A stretch of DNA of 64,000 nt from an uncultured Saprospiraceae bacterium (lineage in GTDB: Bacteria; Bacteroidota; Bacteroidia; Chitinophagales; Saprospiraceae), in the NCBI GenBank assembly GCA_937944245.1, contig CALDYY010000056.1, positions 1-64,000 of the forward strand, given 5' to 3'. Positions within the stretch are counted from its first letter, which is position 1. Each line of letters starts with the position of its first letter. Positions 39,728 to 50,092 of the stretch are shown in pieces. The notes beneath the pieces are model-generated. The model saw only the letters and a program-made list of their open reading frames with translations. It had not been told where the DNA came from and made no database searches. A program made the translations under genes and the position numbers.

Positions 39728-40858
39728 CTAAAGCAAAGATTTGATATCTTCCTCCAATTGTTTTAATGCAGCCAATGGATTGACCCCCACTCTAGCAATC
39801 TTACCTTCTTTATCAATCAAGAATGTTTTAGGAATGGACTTTACGCCATATAATGCTGCTGGTGCAGCTTCCCAGCCACGCAAATCACTCACATGGTAAG
39901 GCCATTCTAACTTATCCGCTTCTATGGCACTTACCCATTTTTGTTTACTATCGTTTTGCTGAGCTTTTAGTTGTTCCCCACTCAAACCTGCTATTCCACG
40001 AGGTCCATCTAAGGATACACTAAAAACGGTGAATCCTTTATTTTTGTATCTTTTATATAATTCTACTACATCTGGATTGGCTCTTCTGCAAGGTCCGCAC
40101 CAACTTGCCCAAAAATCGAGCATTACTACTTGACCTTTTAAATCGGATAGGGTATATTCTTTGCCGCTAGGGCTAGTTAATTTAATGTCTGGTGCGGGTT
40201 GCCCTACTTGAATGCGTTCTTCCGCTAATTGGGCTGCATATTGCATTTCTACTTCGTCAATCAAGGCTTTATAAGTAGTCGTCACTTCACCGCTAGGGTC
40301 AACTTTAGCTAATCTTTCGTAAGCAGCTTTGTGTGTGTCCAAATATTCGCCCCTTGTACCGAGTGAATTGATAGCGGTAAAGACCGCTACTAAAGGATTT
40401 GCAGTAGTGTCCACGAAATTTTTTACGTCATCCGCTTTCATTTCTCGCTTTACTAAGGATTGCATAGTGTTAAAAAAAGTAGTAGTAGGAGTAGAGCCTG
40501 TGGCTTGGATATTATAGAAATTCATATCATCCACATTTCCATCAAATTGTACTACCTTTTCTTTCCCATCTAATATAAAATTCAAGCGTTGTCTGCCAAT
40601 ACGAAGGCGATATACGCCTGCCTCTAAACCTTCGGGAAAGTCAAATTTAAAATTACCCGATGCGTCTGCATTTACTTTTTCGAGTACCATATTGGCTTGT
40701 TGACCAAGACCCGCTTTATCTAAAAAAACTTGTAAGTTGGCAGCACCTTCCATCTGCCCTTTAACGGTTGTGCCTTTAGGTGTTGGCGCACAACTCCCAA
40801 GAAACAAAACCGTTACTGAAATGACTAGGATTGCTAAGAAATTTTTCATGTAAACCAA
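39728..40858 (-). CDS. TlpA-family thiol:disulfide oxidoreductase lipoprotein with DUF4369-like N-terminal domain
   Basis: Lipoprotein signal (LFLGSCAPTP); thioredoxin motif VMLDFWASWCGPCRRANPDVVELYKRYKNKGFTVFSVSLD. Confidence 0.92.
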   Translation of the reverse strand: MVYMKNFLAILVISVTVLFLGSCAPTPKGTTVKGQMEGAANLQVFLDKAGLGQQANMVLEKVNADASGNFKFDFPEGLEAGVYRLRIGRQRLNFILDGKEKVVQFDGNVDDMNFYNIQATGSTPTTTFFNTMQSLVKREMKADDVKNFVDTTANPLVAVFTAINSLGTRGEYLDTHKAAYERLAKVDPSGEVTTTYKALIDEVEMQYAAQLAEERIQVGQPAPDIKLTSPSGKEYTLSDLKGQVVMLDFWASWCGPCRRANPDVVELYKRYKNKGFTVFSVSLDGPRGIAGLSGEQLKAQQNDSKQKWVSAIEADKLEWPYHVSDLRGWEAAPAALYGVKSIPKTFLIDKEGKIARVGVNPLAALKQLEEDIKSLL

Positions 40859-40900
40859 ATTTATATTAACTAAATATTGTCCTGTATTGCGAATAATTCA

Positions 40901-43177
40901 TCAAATATTCTGCTCTTCCATTTTACGACTAATTGCCGTTTCGTAAATCAACTTCCAATCTTGTATAGACCCATAGTTTTGATTGTCCACCATAATTTTT
41001 CCAGTAGTTACTTCTCCTAATCTGGTAAAAGCAACATTATTGGAGTTTAAAAAGTTAACCAGTTCATCTTCCATTTCTTCCAAAGTAGAAACCACAATTC
41101 TGCTTTGGCTCTCTCCAAATAAGTAAGCATCTTTTCTGAAAGTGTCATCGGTTTCTATGTTGAATCCGAAGTGATTTACCATTGCGCTTTCCATCAGAGC
41201 AGCAAATAATCCACCTTCTGAAATATCGTGCGCAGAACGAATCATTTTGTTGCGAATCATCTTTTTCATGTTTTGCTGCACAGTATATTCTTCGTCTAAA
41301 TCAAATTGTGGAGCAGGGGAGTATTTTACTTGATGAATCAATCGGACGTATTCAGAAGAGTTGATGTCGTTTGTTGGTGTGCCAATCATATAAATGATAT
41401 CGCCAGGCGTCTTAAAATCCAAAGTCATTTGCTCCTCTGCATTTTTCAAAATACCTAACATCCCAATTGTAGGGGTCGGATAAACAGGTTCTGCCTTTTC
41501 TTTTGTTACCGTCTGGTTGTAGAAACTCACATTTCCACCCGTTACAGGCGTGTTGAAACGGCGACAAGCATCGCCCATCCCCTTGATGGCTTCTACAAAC
41601 TGCCAATATACCTCTGGGTCGTATGGATTACCAAAATTCAAGCAATTAGTAATAGCAATGGGTTCGCCACCAGAGCAAACAATATTACGCGCTGCCTCAG
41701 CTACTGCAATCATCGCTCCTACATAAGGGTTGGCATATACATAACTTGAATTGCAATCTACGGACATCACCAGTGCTTTCTTTGTGCCTTTCACACGCAC
41801 TAAAGGCGCATCAGATATACGGTTAGTCGTCATGGTATTGGTGCGCACCATTGAATCGTACTGCTCGTAAATCCAGCGTTTAGAAGCAATATTTGGGGAA
41901 GCAATCAACGTCTTAGCAACTTGGATATAATCCTTTGGTTTTTTAATGACCGAAGGATTGAATTTACCAATTCGTTTTACATATTCAGGTTCTCTATATT
42001 CTCTGTTGTAAATAGGCGCACCTCCTCCCAACACAAGCGACTCCGCAGGCACATGTGCTACAAGAACCCCATCTTTGAAGTATTCTATCATTCCTGTGTT
42101 CGTTACCTCACCGATTTGGGCGCATTGTAAATCCCATTTTTCAAATACGGCTAATAGCTTGTCTTCCTGACCTTTGTGGCAAACGATCAGCATTCGCTCT
42201 TGACTTTCAGAAAGTAGGATTTCAAATGGTTTCATGTTAGCTTGGCGCGTTGGCACTTTGTCCAAGTTGATGCGCATTCCTGTTTTACTTTTTGCACTCA
42301 TTTCGGAGGTGGAGCAAGTGATACCTGCCGCTCCCATGTCTTGCATCCCTACAATAGCACCTGTTTTGATGGCTTCTAACGTAGCTTCTAGCAATAGTTT
42401 TTCTTGAAAAGGGTCGCCTACTTGTACTGCCGGTAAATCTTTGGCTGAGTCTTCTGTTAAATCGGCGGAAGCAAAAGTCGCACCGTGAATACCATCTTTA
42501 CCCGTCGCTGAACCTACTATGAACACTGGGTTTCCAACGCCTTCGGCAATAGCAGAAACGGTTTCGCCTACCTTCACAATGCCAACAGACATGGCGTTCA
42601 CTAGAATATTTTGGTTATAACAATCCATGAAGTAGGCTTCGCCACCTACAGTAGGTACGCCAAAGCAGTTGCCGTAATCGCCAATGCCACGCACCACGCC
42701 ATCTACTAAGTGGCGCGTATGCGCAAGGCTTAAATCACCGAAACGCAATGAATTTAGGGCAGCGATTGGGCGTGCACCCATCGTGAAGATGTCTCGATGA
42801 ATACCTCCAACACCAGTGGCAGCCCCTTGATAAGGCTCAATTGCGGAAGGGTGATTGTGCGATTCTATTTTGAAGGCGCAAGCTAAGCCGTCGCCAATAT
42901 CCACTAAACCTGCGTTTTCTTCTCCAGCACCTACCAGTAGCTGTTTACCCTCTCTTGGCAGTGTTTTCAACCATTTGATAGAGTTTTTGTAGGAACAATG
43001 CTCCGACCACATCACAGAATAGATACTTAATTCTGTGAAATTTGGTTTACGACCTAGTATCTTTACAATTTTATCAAACTCTGCTTCTGTCAAGCCTAAT
43101 TTTTTGGCGGTGTCTAGGGTTGGTAATGTTTCTGTATGTTGCATAGCTAATTTTAGCGATTGATTATTGAATAGCAA
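40901..43177 (-). CDS. purL: Phosphoribosylformylglycinamidine synthase subunit PurL
   Basis: 758 aa; [69 protein letters not shown]-like AIR-synthase motifs. Confidence 0.97.
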   Translation of the reverse strand: MLFNNQSLKLAMQHTETLPTLDTAKKLGLTEAEFDKIVKILGRKPNFTELSIYSVMWSEHCSYKNSIKWLKTLPREGKQLLVGAGEENAGLVDIGDGLACAFKIESHNHPSAIEPYQGAATGVGGIHRDIFTMGARPIAALNSLRFGDLSLAHTRHLVDGVVRGIGDYGNCFGVPTVGGEAYFMDCYNQNILVNAMSVGIVKVGETVSAIAEGVGNPVFIVGSATGKDGIHGATFASADLTEDSAKDLPAVQVGDPFQEKLLLEATLEAIKTGAIVGMQDMGAAGITCSTSEMSAKSKTGMRINLDKVPTRQANMKPFEILLSESQERMLIVCHKGQEDKLLAVFEKWDLQCAQIGEVTNTGMIEYFKDGVLVAHVPAESLVLGGGAPIYNREYREPEYVKRIGKFNPSVIKKPKDYIQVAKTLIASPNIASKRWIYEQYDSMVRTNTMTTNRISDAPLVRVKGTKKALVMSVDCNSSYVYANPYVGAMIAVAEAARNIVCSGGEPIAITNCLNFGNPYDPEVYWQFVEAIKGMGDACRRFNTPVTGGNVSFYNQTVTKEKAEPVYPTPTIGMLGILKNAEEQMTLDFKTPGDIIYMIGTPTNDINSSEYVRLIHQVKYSPAPQFDLDEEYTVQQNMKKMIRNKMIRSAHDISEGGLFAALMESAMVNHFGFNIETDDTFRKDAYLFGESQSRIVVSTLEEMEDELVNFLNSNNVAFTRLGEVTTGKIMVDNQNYGSIQDWKLIYETAISRKMEEQNI

Positions 43178-43244
43178 AGGTAAAATTATTCATTTGTTTT
43201 TACATCGAATAGGAAAAGGAGATGTGATAACAAGTTAATTAAAA

Positions 43245-43907
43245 TTGATTAAAGTGCTGGACGAATACAAAACAATAAGTGAACCCTCTATTGGAGAATA
43301 TAAAGAAAAAGGTAGCAAATTCTTAGCGTTTGCCTATCCAATTGTGGAAGAGGAAGAGGCAATGAATTATGTCAAAGCCTTGAAAAAAGAACATTTTAAG
43401 GCAAACCACCATTGCTATGCATATCGCTTGGGTTTGGAGCAGCACCATTTCCGAGCTAATGATGACGGTGAACCTTCTGGCACAGCAGGCAGACCTATTT
43501 TAGGGCAAATAGATAGTTTTGGGTTAACCAATGTCCTAGTGGTAATCGTGCGCTATTTTGGTGGTACTAAATTAGGGGTTTCTGGATTAATTCAAGCCTA
43601 CAAACAAAGTGCGGCAGAGGTGCTGCGTCATGCAACTATTGTTGAAAGAAAAGTGTGCGACCATTATCGCCTAGTGTTTGATTATGCTTTAATGAGCGAT
43701 GTGATGAATGCCATTAAAAAGGTAGAACTAGAAGTGCTGCAACAACAGTTTTTAGAAACTCCTTTCCTAGATATTGCTATTCGACAAAGCGAAGTGGAGG
43801 CAAAATTACTCATCTTTAGAGCGCAGGTGCTTCAAGTGTCTTTAGAACAAGCCGCCACCATTGAGAAAATAGATGGGCTTGAACTATTGTTCTTAAGAAC
43901 GGTGTAG
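43245..43907 (+). CDS. YigZ/IMPACT family protein
   Basis: EYKEKGSKFLAFAYPI, NHHCYAYRLG, DDGEPSGTAGRPILGQI, VVIVRYFGGTKLGVSGLIQAY. Confidence 0.95.
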   Translation: MIKVLDEYKTISEPSIGEYKEKGSKFLAFAYPIVEEEEAMNYVKALKKEHFKANHHCYAYRLGLEQHHFRANDDGEPSGTAGRPILGQIDSFGLTNVLVVIVRYFGGTKLGVSGLIQAYKQSAAEVLRHATIVERKVCDHYRLVFDYALMSDVMNAIKKVELEVLQQQFLETPFLDIAIRQSEVEAKLLIFRAQVLQVSLEQAATIEKIDGLELLFLRTV

Positions 43908-43927
43908 TTCAAAACAAAATTTTTTGT

Positions 43928-44542
43928 ATGTTTATGACAAAACTAAAATGCCATATGTCTAGCATAAAAACCATTCGTAGTTATATTGGGGACAATCGCC
44001 TTGAAGAGGCTATCGAACAGTTGATAGCGCTACTAGAAAATGAGGATATTTGCTATGATTTGTATGACCAAACGCTAGTGCAAAAAAGTAATTGGAACAA
44101 CTATGTGCATAAAGACCGATTAAATATTGCAAAGAAGGAAGATTTGGATGTGGTAATTGCCAAATTGCTTGATATTTTACGCACCTATGAAAAGCGAAAA
44201 AAAGAACCACCTGTTAGTCCTATTTCTTCTATCCCAACTCAAAGTCCAACACCTCCTCAACGACAGCCTGCTCAACAAACACCTCGTTATGTTGCACGTT
44301 GCTTTTTTTATAATGATATGAATGCTTATTATGTATTGGAGGATAATCAAGTGGTGATGTTTAATGCAGTAACCAACCAATCTATGATAGTGGCAATGCG
44401 CACAATGCCTATGTTGGCGGGCTATTCATGGAGTTATCAGTTTACCGATGGCAGGTATTACAGTGTAGATGGACAAGGTGCAATTTGGGGAATTAATTTC
44501 TATGGTTTACCCATGCAAGTGGGATATGTTCAATATTTGTAA
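43928..44542 (+). CDS. Predicted effector-associated domain (EAD11-like) protein with Pro-rich linker and beta-rich C-terminal domain
   Basis: N-terminus IKTIRSYIGDNRLEEAIEQLIALLENEDICYDLYDQTLVQKSNWNNYVHKDRLNIAKKEDLDVVIAKLLDILRTYEKR; then PPVSPISSIPTQSPTPPQRQPAQQTP; then RYVARCFFYNDMNAYYVLEDNQVVMFNAV.... Confidence 0.6.
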   Translation: MFMTKLKCHMSSIKTIRSYIGDNRLEEAIEQLIALLENEDICYDLYDQTLVQKSNWNNYVHKDRLNIAKKEDLDVVIAKLLDILRTYEKRKKEPPVSPISSIPTQSPTPPQRQPAQQTPRYVARCFFYNDMNAYYVLEDNQVVMFNAVTNQSMIVAMRTMPMLAGYSWSYQFTDGRYYSVDGQGAIWGINFYGLPMQVGYVQYL

Positions 44543-44561
44543 ATATTTAGTAATCAATAGT

Positions 44562-45152
44562 TTAATTTAATGAAATAGGCAGATATTTATAAAAGCGGTT
44601 ATTGAGTTTAGTGATTGCTTTTTCAAAAATACGGTCAGGGGTCTGTAAAAAGAAGGTGTTGATTTTTGTAAATTTTAATTGTTGATGAGCTACACGTTCA
44701 AGATTGGGATTCATCAGTATTAGTCCTTCCATAGAAGTGCTAGCTACATTTTCGCTAATTACTAGAAAGGTGCGCTCGGTTAGTTCAAAATCTATCGGCT
44801 GTAAATTTTTATCTAATAATAAATTATTCCAATTTCCGTTTTTCAGTGCGGTGCTGGCGGTATCATACATGAATACAACTTCAGCGTAATCAAAATGATT
44901 AACAAAAGAATTAACAATCATTCTATTGTGCATATCCGTTTCAAATTTTATCCTTTCTAACTGCTTAATTTGCTGTTCAGCATTTGTATTTGAGGTTTGT
45001 TTTTCCAGAGCTTCTATTTTATTCCTGTTGCTTTGTAAGCGAACTATTAGTAAGGAAGAACGGTCAAACTGTTCCAATTGAGCAGTGAGCACAAAAGGTA
45101 ATAGCCACAATAGGAACAATAGATAATTTATTTTCATAAGGGAAAAGGCCAA
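44562..45152 (-). CDS. Secreted hypothetical protein
   Basis: 196 aa with hydrophobic N-terminal signal (MKINYLLFLLWLLPFVLTAQ); no recognised family. Confidence 0.6.
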   Translation of the reverse strand: MAFSLMKINYLLFLLWLLPFVLTAQLEQFDRSSLLIVRLQSNRNKIEALEKQTSNTNAEQQIKQLERIKFETDMHNRMIVNSFVNHFDYAEVVFMYDTASTALKNGNWNNLLLDKNLQPIDFELTERTFLVISENVASTSMEGLILMNPNLERVAHQQLKFTKINTFFLQTPDRIFEKAITKLNNRFYKYLPISLN

Positions 45153-45200
45153 TCAATTTAACCATAATAACACCGCAATAAATCATTCCGTTTTAATCTC

Positions 45201-46862
45201 TTATATCTTTTCCATAACTTTTTTTGCTTGTTCGATAGCTTCTGAAATGGTAGATTTTATGTTGTCTTCTCCAAGTAATTTACCAATTTCACTTTTTTGG
45301 AATGATTTTTTAATCTCTTCATTAATTCCGGAAATAATAATGCTTGTACCTTTTTGCTTTAATTGATGACAAGTAGTTTCTAGCCTATGTAAACCAGTGG
45401 CATCAACGAAAGGCACATTGCGCATCCTGATAATGAGCACTTTAGGTTGTTGGTTAAGATCGGTAAGCACTTCTTGGAATTTTTGAGCAGCACCAAAAAA
45501 TAAAGGACCATTTATTTCATAAAGCAATATATCTTTTGGCAGTTTTGGAATTTCATCCTCAAACAGCGTCTCTCTATCGTCATCTTCTTTAAAAGGATTG
45601 TGGACAGATGTAGCCTCACTCATGCGTTTCATAAAGATAAAGCTCGACAAAATCATACCAATTTCGATAGCCAAAATTAAATCAAAAAATATAGTGATAA
45701 AAAAAGTAGTTAACAAAACAACAACATCTAGGCGCTCGCCTTTCATTAGCGAAAAAAAGTGTTGCCACTCCCCCATATGCCAAGCCACCACGACTAAAAT
45801 ACCTGCCAAACAAGAAAGTGGAATCAATTTAGCTACGGGTGCCAGTAAAAGCATTATCAAGAGCAGTACAACAGCATGAACCATACCAGCGATAGGTGTT
45901 CTACCTCCATTTTTGATATTAGTAGCCGTTCTAGCAATAGCTCCAGTTGCGGGAATACCGCCAAAGAGGCCTGAAAAAATATTGGCTATACCTTGCCCAA
46001 TTAGCTCTGTATTGGAGCGATGTCGGCTACCAATCATACCATCCGCTACAACAGCGGAAAGTAAGGATTCTATGCCACCTAGTACCGCAATAGCAATGGC
46101 AGGTTGCAGCAGTTGTTGGATGATAGCAAAGTTAATTCTGGGGAAGCTAGGTAAAGGAATACTGTTAGGAATGGCACCAAATTTAGTTTCGATGGTTTCC
46201 ACAGGAAGTTTAAAATAATAAACAATCAACGTGCTTAATAAAATGGCTACTATCGAGCCAGGTATTTTTGGGCTAATCCGATAAAAATTTAAGGAAATGA
46301 TTACGGTACTTATGGCGATGACAAAAGCAGTCCAGTTTACTTTACTAAAATTATTAAAATAAGCTATCCACTTTTCTATGAAATCAGCAGGTAAATCGCC
46401 CATAGTTAAGCCGAAAAATTCCTTTATTTGAGCAGAGAAAATAATAATAGCAATACCACTCGTGAACCCTACGATGAGTGGATAAGGCACAAATTTTAAA
46501 TAATTTCCTAATCGCGCCAATCCCATACCTACAATAATAAAGCCTGCCATAAACGTAGCTATGGTCAGACCTTGAATGCCGTGTTCTTGTACAATACCAT
46601 AAACAATAACGATAAAAGCCCCTGTTGGTCCACCTATTTGTACTCTAGTACCACCTAATAGAGAAATCGTGAAACCTGCTATTATTGCTGTAATCAAGCC
46701 TTTTTCAGGCGAAACTCCCGAAGCAATGGCAAAAGCAATCGCCAAAGGCAAGGCAACAATACCGACAATAGTACCCGCTATAATATCCTTGACAATTTGC
46801 TCTCGTTTAAAACCTTCTTTGGCAAGTGTAAAAAACTTTGGTACAAATTCAAACTTCTTCAT
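45201..46862 (-). CDS. SulP family inorganic anion/bicarbonate transporter with STAS domain
   Basis: GTIVGIVALPLAIAFAIASGVSPEKGLITAIIAGF, LGGTRVQIGGPTGAFIVIVYGIV; C-terminal STAS domain. ORF track start 46868 is TTG; ATG at 46862 preferred. Confidence 0.93.
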   Translation of the reverse strand: MKKFEFVPKFFTLAKEGFKREQIVKDIIAGTIVGIVALPLAIAFAIASGVSPEKGLITAIIAGFTISLLGGTRVQIGGPTGAFIVIVYGIVQEHGIQGLTIATFMAGFIIVGMGLARLGNYLKFVPYPLIVGFTSGIAIIIFSAQIKEFFGLTMGDLPADFIEKWIAYFNNFSKVNWTAFVIAISTVIISLNFYRISPKIPGSIVAILLSTLIVYYFKLPVETIETKFGAIPNSIPLPSFPRINFAIIQQLLQPAIAIAVLGGIESLLSAVVADGMIGSRHRSNTELIGQGIANIFSGLFGGIPATGAIARTATNIKNGGRTPIAGMVHAVVLLLIMLLLAPVAKLIPLSCLAGILVVVAWHMGEWQHFFSLMKGERLDVVVLLTTFFITIFFDLILAIEIGMILSSFIFMKRMSEATSVHNPFKEDDDRETLFEDEIPKLPKDILLYEINGPLFFGAAQKFQEVLTDLNQQPKVLIIRMRNVPFVDATGLHRLETTCHQLKQKGTSIIISGINEEIKKSFQKSEIGKLLGEDNIKSTISEAIEQAKKVMEKI

Positions 46863-46864
46863 TT

Positions 46865-47560
46865 TCAATTAATTATCTTCACCTTTCCTGTTTCTATATC
46901 AAATAGTGCGCCAACAATTCTTAATTTTTTGTTTTTTACTAATTCTGCTAGTATTGGCTCGGAATACTTTAAAGTGTTAACAGCATGTACAATATTTGCA
47001 TTTATTGCTTTTTCATAATAGTCTATATCAGCGTCATTTAATTCAGCTTCCTCTGGTTCTGATTGAATACAATCAATAATTTTTTGAATGTGATCTTCGG
47101 TATGGTGATGATGATGTTTTGCCTCAATAAAAGCCCCAACTGCGCCACATTAGGTATGTCCTAGTACCACCACTAATGAGGTGTGCAAATGCTCAACAGC
47201 ATATTCTACGCTACCAATTTCATAATCGCTAACAATATTTCCAGCATTTCTAATGACAAATAAATCACCAAAACCTTGATCAAAAACTAATTCTGGCGGT
47301 ACTCTGGAGTCAGAGCAACCTATAACCACCGCAAAAGGATGTTGTCCCTTTTCCAGAGTTTGTATTCGTTGCACACTTTGATGAGGATGAACAGAATGAT
47401 GATGCACAAAACGTTCATTACCAGCTATTAGTAAGTTTAATTCATCTCTATTTACAGTTGATTCAAGTGCTTTTTCCTGCATTCGATTACAGTTGGAAAA
47501 CAGAATAAGCAGGCTTAGTGTCCAAATAAATTGATTAAAAATAAAAGTCATTTTTTTCAT
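46865..47560 (-). pseudogene. Beta-carbonic anhydrase interrupted by in-frame TAA at 47150-47152
   Basis: Upstream ORF contains GCSDSRVPPELVFDQGFGDLFVIRNAGN and ends VVVLGHT-stop; the same frame continues CGAVGAFIEAKHHHHHTEDHIQKIIDC...LKNKKLRIVGALFDIETGKVKIIN to TGA at 46865. The frame is otherwise intact. Confidence 0.85.
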
Positions 47561-47694
47561 ATTATTACTTAAATTATTATCAAAAGTATAGAAATTAAAA
47601 TGACTTGTTATGTTAAAAATATAGGAACTATGTTAATGAATTTTAAATGTTTTAAAATATTGATTATCAGATTTTTAATATGTTGTATTTAGTA

Positions 47695-47725
47695 TTTTCA
47701 ACAATAGTTATACTATTATTGAAAA
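47695..47725. promoter_or_regulatory. Palindromic operator candidate in divergent promoter region
   Basis: TTTTCAACAATAGT-TAT-ACTATTATTGAAAA (13/14 symmetrical). Confidence 0.45.
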
Positions 47726-47893
47726 GTAAAAAACTTATTTTTTTATAATAAAAACATTAAAACTTGCTAATTAAAATTTGAATAGAGCGTTTGGTACTTT
47801 TATTACATTCTGTAATAGAAATTTTTGTTTGGCATTAAACTTACTGGCTGTAAATCTATTATTTGTTTGTGTCATTCGTTAACTTAATTAAAG

Positions 47894-48562
47894 ATGGATA
47901 GCAATTCTATGAAGAAGAACTTTTGGGTGCGACTAAGAAAATTTTTTGAGACTACTTTAATTGGTGGATTACTAGTACTGTTACCAATTACTATTTTTAT
48001 TGTTTTGGTTAGGTTTGTACTTCAATTAATTGCTAAATTCATAAGTCCTATTGCTAAATTATTTTCAGGAATTGAGTTGCCATTTGCCCTCATTAATTTT
48101 ATTGCTCTAGGTATAGTCATCGCTTTTTGCTTTGTAGTAGGGCTTGTAGTAAGAACACAGTCTGGAAATGCCATCGTTAACTATTTGAACCGCAGATATT
48201 TAGCTAAACTACCTTTTTATACCACTATTCAAGAGACTGTGAAACAACTTTTTGGTAAAAAAGAGGACTCATTCTCAAGGGTTGTACTAGTTGATGTTTT
48301 CGGTGTTTTGATGACAGGTTTTGTAACTGATGACACTAGAAACGGTATTTACACAGTTTTTGTACCTACTGCTCCCAATCCAACAAATGGGTTTATTTTT
48401 CATGTTAGAAAAGACCAAGTCACTTTTTTAGACACCAAACCTGAAGATGCAATGCGTACAATCATTGGAGTAGGTACGGGTTCGCATGTTCTCTTTAGAA
48501 GTACAGAGGAAGTGAAAAATGCTCAGGAAGCACCAACTTTGTTTACCCCAAGTCAATTATAA
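47894..48562 (+). CDS. DUF502 family membrane protein
   Basis: 222 aa; two TM helices; GGLLVLLPITIFIVLV, FGVLMTGFVTDD, VFVPTAPNPTNGFIFHVRKDQV. Confidence 0.92.
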   Translation: MDSNSMKKNFWVRLRKFFETTLIGGLLVLLPITIFIVLVRFVLQLIAKFISPIAKLFSGIELPFALINFIALGIVIAFCFVVGLVVRTQSGNAIVNYLNRRYLAKLPFYTTIQETVKQLFGKKEDSFSRVVLVDVFGVLMTGFVTDDTRNGIYTVFVPTAPNPTNGFIFHVRKDQVTFLDTKPEDAMRTIIGVGTGSHVLFRSTEEVKNAQEAPTLFTPSQL

Positions 48563-48564
48563 AG

Positions 48565-49224
48565 ATGACTCCAACGCAGGAAAATATAATTCAGAAGACC
48601 GCTCATTTTGTAGAAGTAACTTTAGAAAATGCAGAAGGCGGGCACGATTGGTGGCACATACAGCGCGTTTGGAATTTAGCCAATCGAATTGCAGAAAAAG
48701 AAGATGCGGATAAATTTGTTGTAGCATTAGGGGCTTTATTGCACGATATAGCCGATGCCAAATTCCATAATGGCGATGAAACAATCGGTCCGAAAAAAGC
48801 TAAAGAATTTTTATATTCGATTGAAGTAGATACTTCCACTGTGGAGCATGTAGCACAAATTATTGAACATATTTCTTTTAAAGGTGGTAATCATGCGTTG
48901 AGCTTTTTCTCAAAAGAGTTAGCTATTATTCAAGATGCAGATAGATTGGATGCTTTAGGGGCTATCGGTATTGCTCGAACTTTTAACTATGGTGGTTATA
49001 AAAATAGAATAATCTACGACCCAAATATAAAACCTAATTTAAACATGACAAAAGAGGAATATAAAAACAGTAGTGCCCCAACCATTAATCACTTCTATGA
49101 AAAACTATTATTACTTAAAGATAGGATGAACACTCCTACTGGCAAGGTAATGGCGATTCATAGGCATCGTTTCTTAGAAGCATTCCTAGAGGAGTTTTAT
49201 AATGAATGGGAAGGGAAATTATAA
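48565..49224 (+). CDS. HD domain-containing phosphohydrolase
   Basis: EGGHDWWHIQRVWNLANRI, ALGALLHDIADAKFH, IIQDADRLDALGAIGIARTFNYGG. Confidence 0.94.
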   Translation: MTPTQENIIQKTAHFVEVTLENAEGGHDWWHIQRVWNLANRIAEKEDADKFVVALGALLHDIADAKFHNGDETIGPKKAKEFLYSIEVDTSTVEHVAQIIEHISFKGGNHALSFFSKELAIIQDADRLDALGAIGIARTFNYGGYKNRIIYDPNIKPNLNMTKEEYKNSSAPTINHFYEKLLLLKDRMNTPTGKVMAIHRHRFLEAFLEEFYNEWEGKL

Positions 49225-49240
49225 TAAATCTGTCATCTTT

Positions 49241-49273
49241 ATAGTTTTCATCCTCAACGAGGATGAAAACTAT
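49241..49273. terminator. Bidirectional hairpin terminator overlapping the TetR stop codon
   Basis: Perfect ATAGTTTTCATCCTC / GAGGATGAAAACTAT 15-bp stem, 3-nt loop. Confidence 0.8.
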
Positions 49274-50033
49274 TGTTAGGTAATTCGCTAATCATGCTGT
49301 GTGTTTGAAATCCATTTTGAGGTTTCCCAAAAGATTTTTGTAATGGAGCAGGTTTTACTTGAAGGCAATTAAATACAATGTCTTCCATCATTTGAGCTAC
49401 TTCTTCATAGTAGTTTTCCCCTTTTGATATGTCGGTTAAGCGAGGTAAATGTTCAGCGAAATAGACATTGTTGTTAATCGTTTCCACAATCATACTTGAA
49501 AGTGATTTAACATAAGTATAATTTGGATTAATTTCCAAAATAATATCCCCTATTTCCTTGCAAAGTATTTTATAAGAAGTGAAAAATCCTAATTTATTTT
49601 CCTCATCCACTATTTTACTATGGTAAGCTTTAGCACCTTCTGTAATCACAATTCGATGTAAAATATCGGTGTCCACAAAATCTAAAGAAGCCTGTTTTTG
49701 AGAGGTATCAATAATTGTTTTTATAGCTTGCCGCATCTTATCTATAGGATTTTCTAGGTTGATGAGATTGAACTTTATTCTAAAATTTGTCCATTCCCAG
49801 TACCAATTTACAAGATAAACAAAGAGCAAATGCTTACTTTCAAAATATCGGTAAATGGAAGTTTCTGTGGATTTTATTTTGGTCGCTAATTTTTTGAAAT
49901 TGAAAGTATCAAAGCCAATTTCATCAATCAAAAGAATTGCATTTTGAACAATTCTTTTACCTAATTCTGTTTGTTGCGGATCGCGCAGATAAAGTTTATC
50001 GTTGATTTGTAATTCTATCTTAATGTTTATCAT
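49254..50033 (-). CDS. TetR/AcrR family transcriptional regulator
   Basis: IVQNAILLIDEIGFDTFNFKKLATKIKSTETSIYRYFESKHLLFVYLVNWYW HTH. Confidence 0.88.
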   Translation of the reverse strand: MINIKIELQINDKLYLRDPQQTELGKRIVQNAILLIDEIGFDTFNFKKLATKIKSTETSIYRYFESKHLLFVYLVNWYWEWTNFRIKFNLINLENPIDKMRQAIKTIIDTSQKQASLDFVDTDILHRIVITEGAKAYHSKIVDEENKLGFFTSYKILCKEIGDIILEINPNYTYVKSLSSMIVETINNNVYFAEHLPRLTDISKGENYYEEVAQMMEDIVFNCLQVKPAPLQKSFGKPQNGFQTHSMISELPNNSFHPR

Positions 50034-50092
50034 AACTTTAACTTGTTTTTGTTTGATTCATAAAATTTATAGGTTAATTACTGTATTTGCAG

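Noticed and set aside
46797-47018. Plus-strand ORF 46797-47018 as a gene
   Set aside because: Antisense to the C-terminal half of the carbonic anhydrase frame, whose minus-strand reading has clear homology features.
47570-47890. Non-coding RNA in the AT-rich gap upstream of the DUF502 gene
   Set aside because: Apart from the palindrome at 47695-47725, no promoter/terminator pair or stable structure was evident.
48519-48839. ORFs 48519-48713, 48557-48784 and 48603-48839
   Set aside because: Overlap the well-supported HD-domain gene in other frames; no signal of their own.
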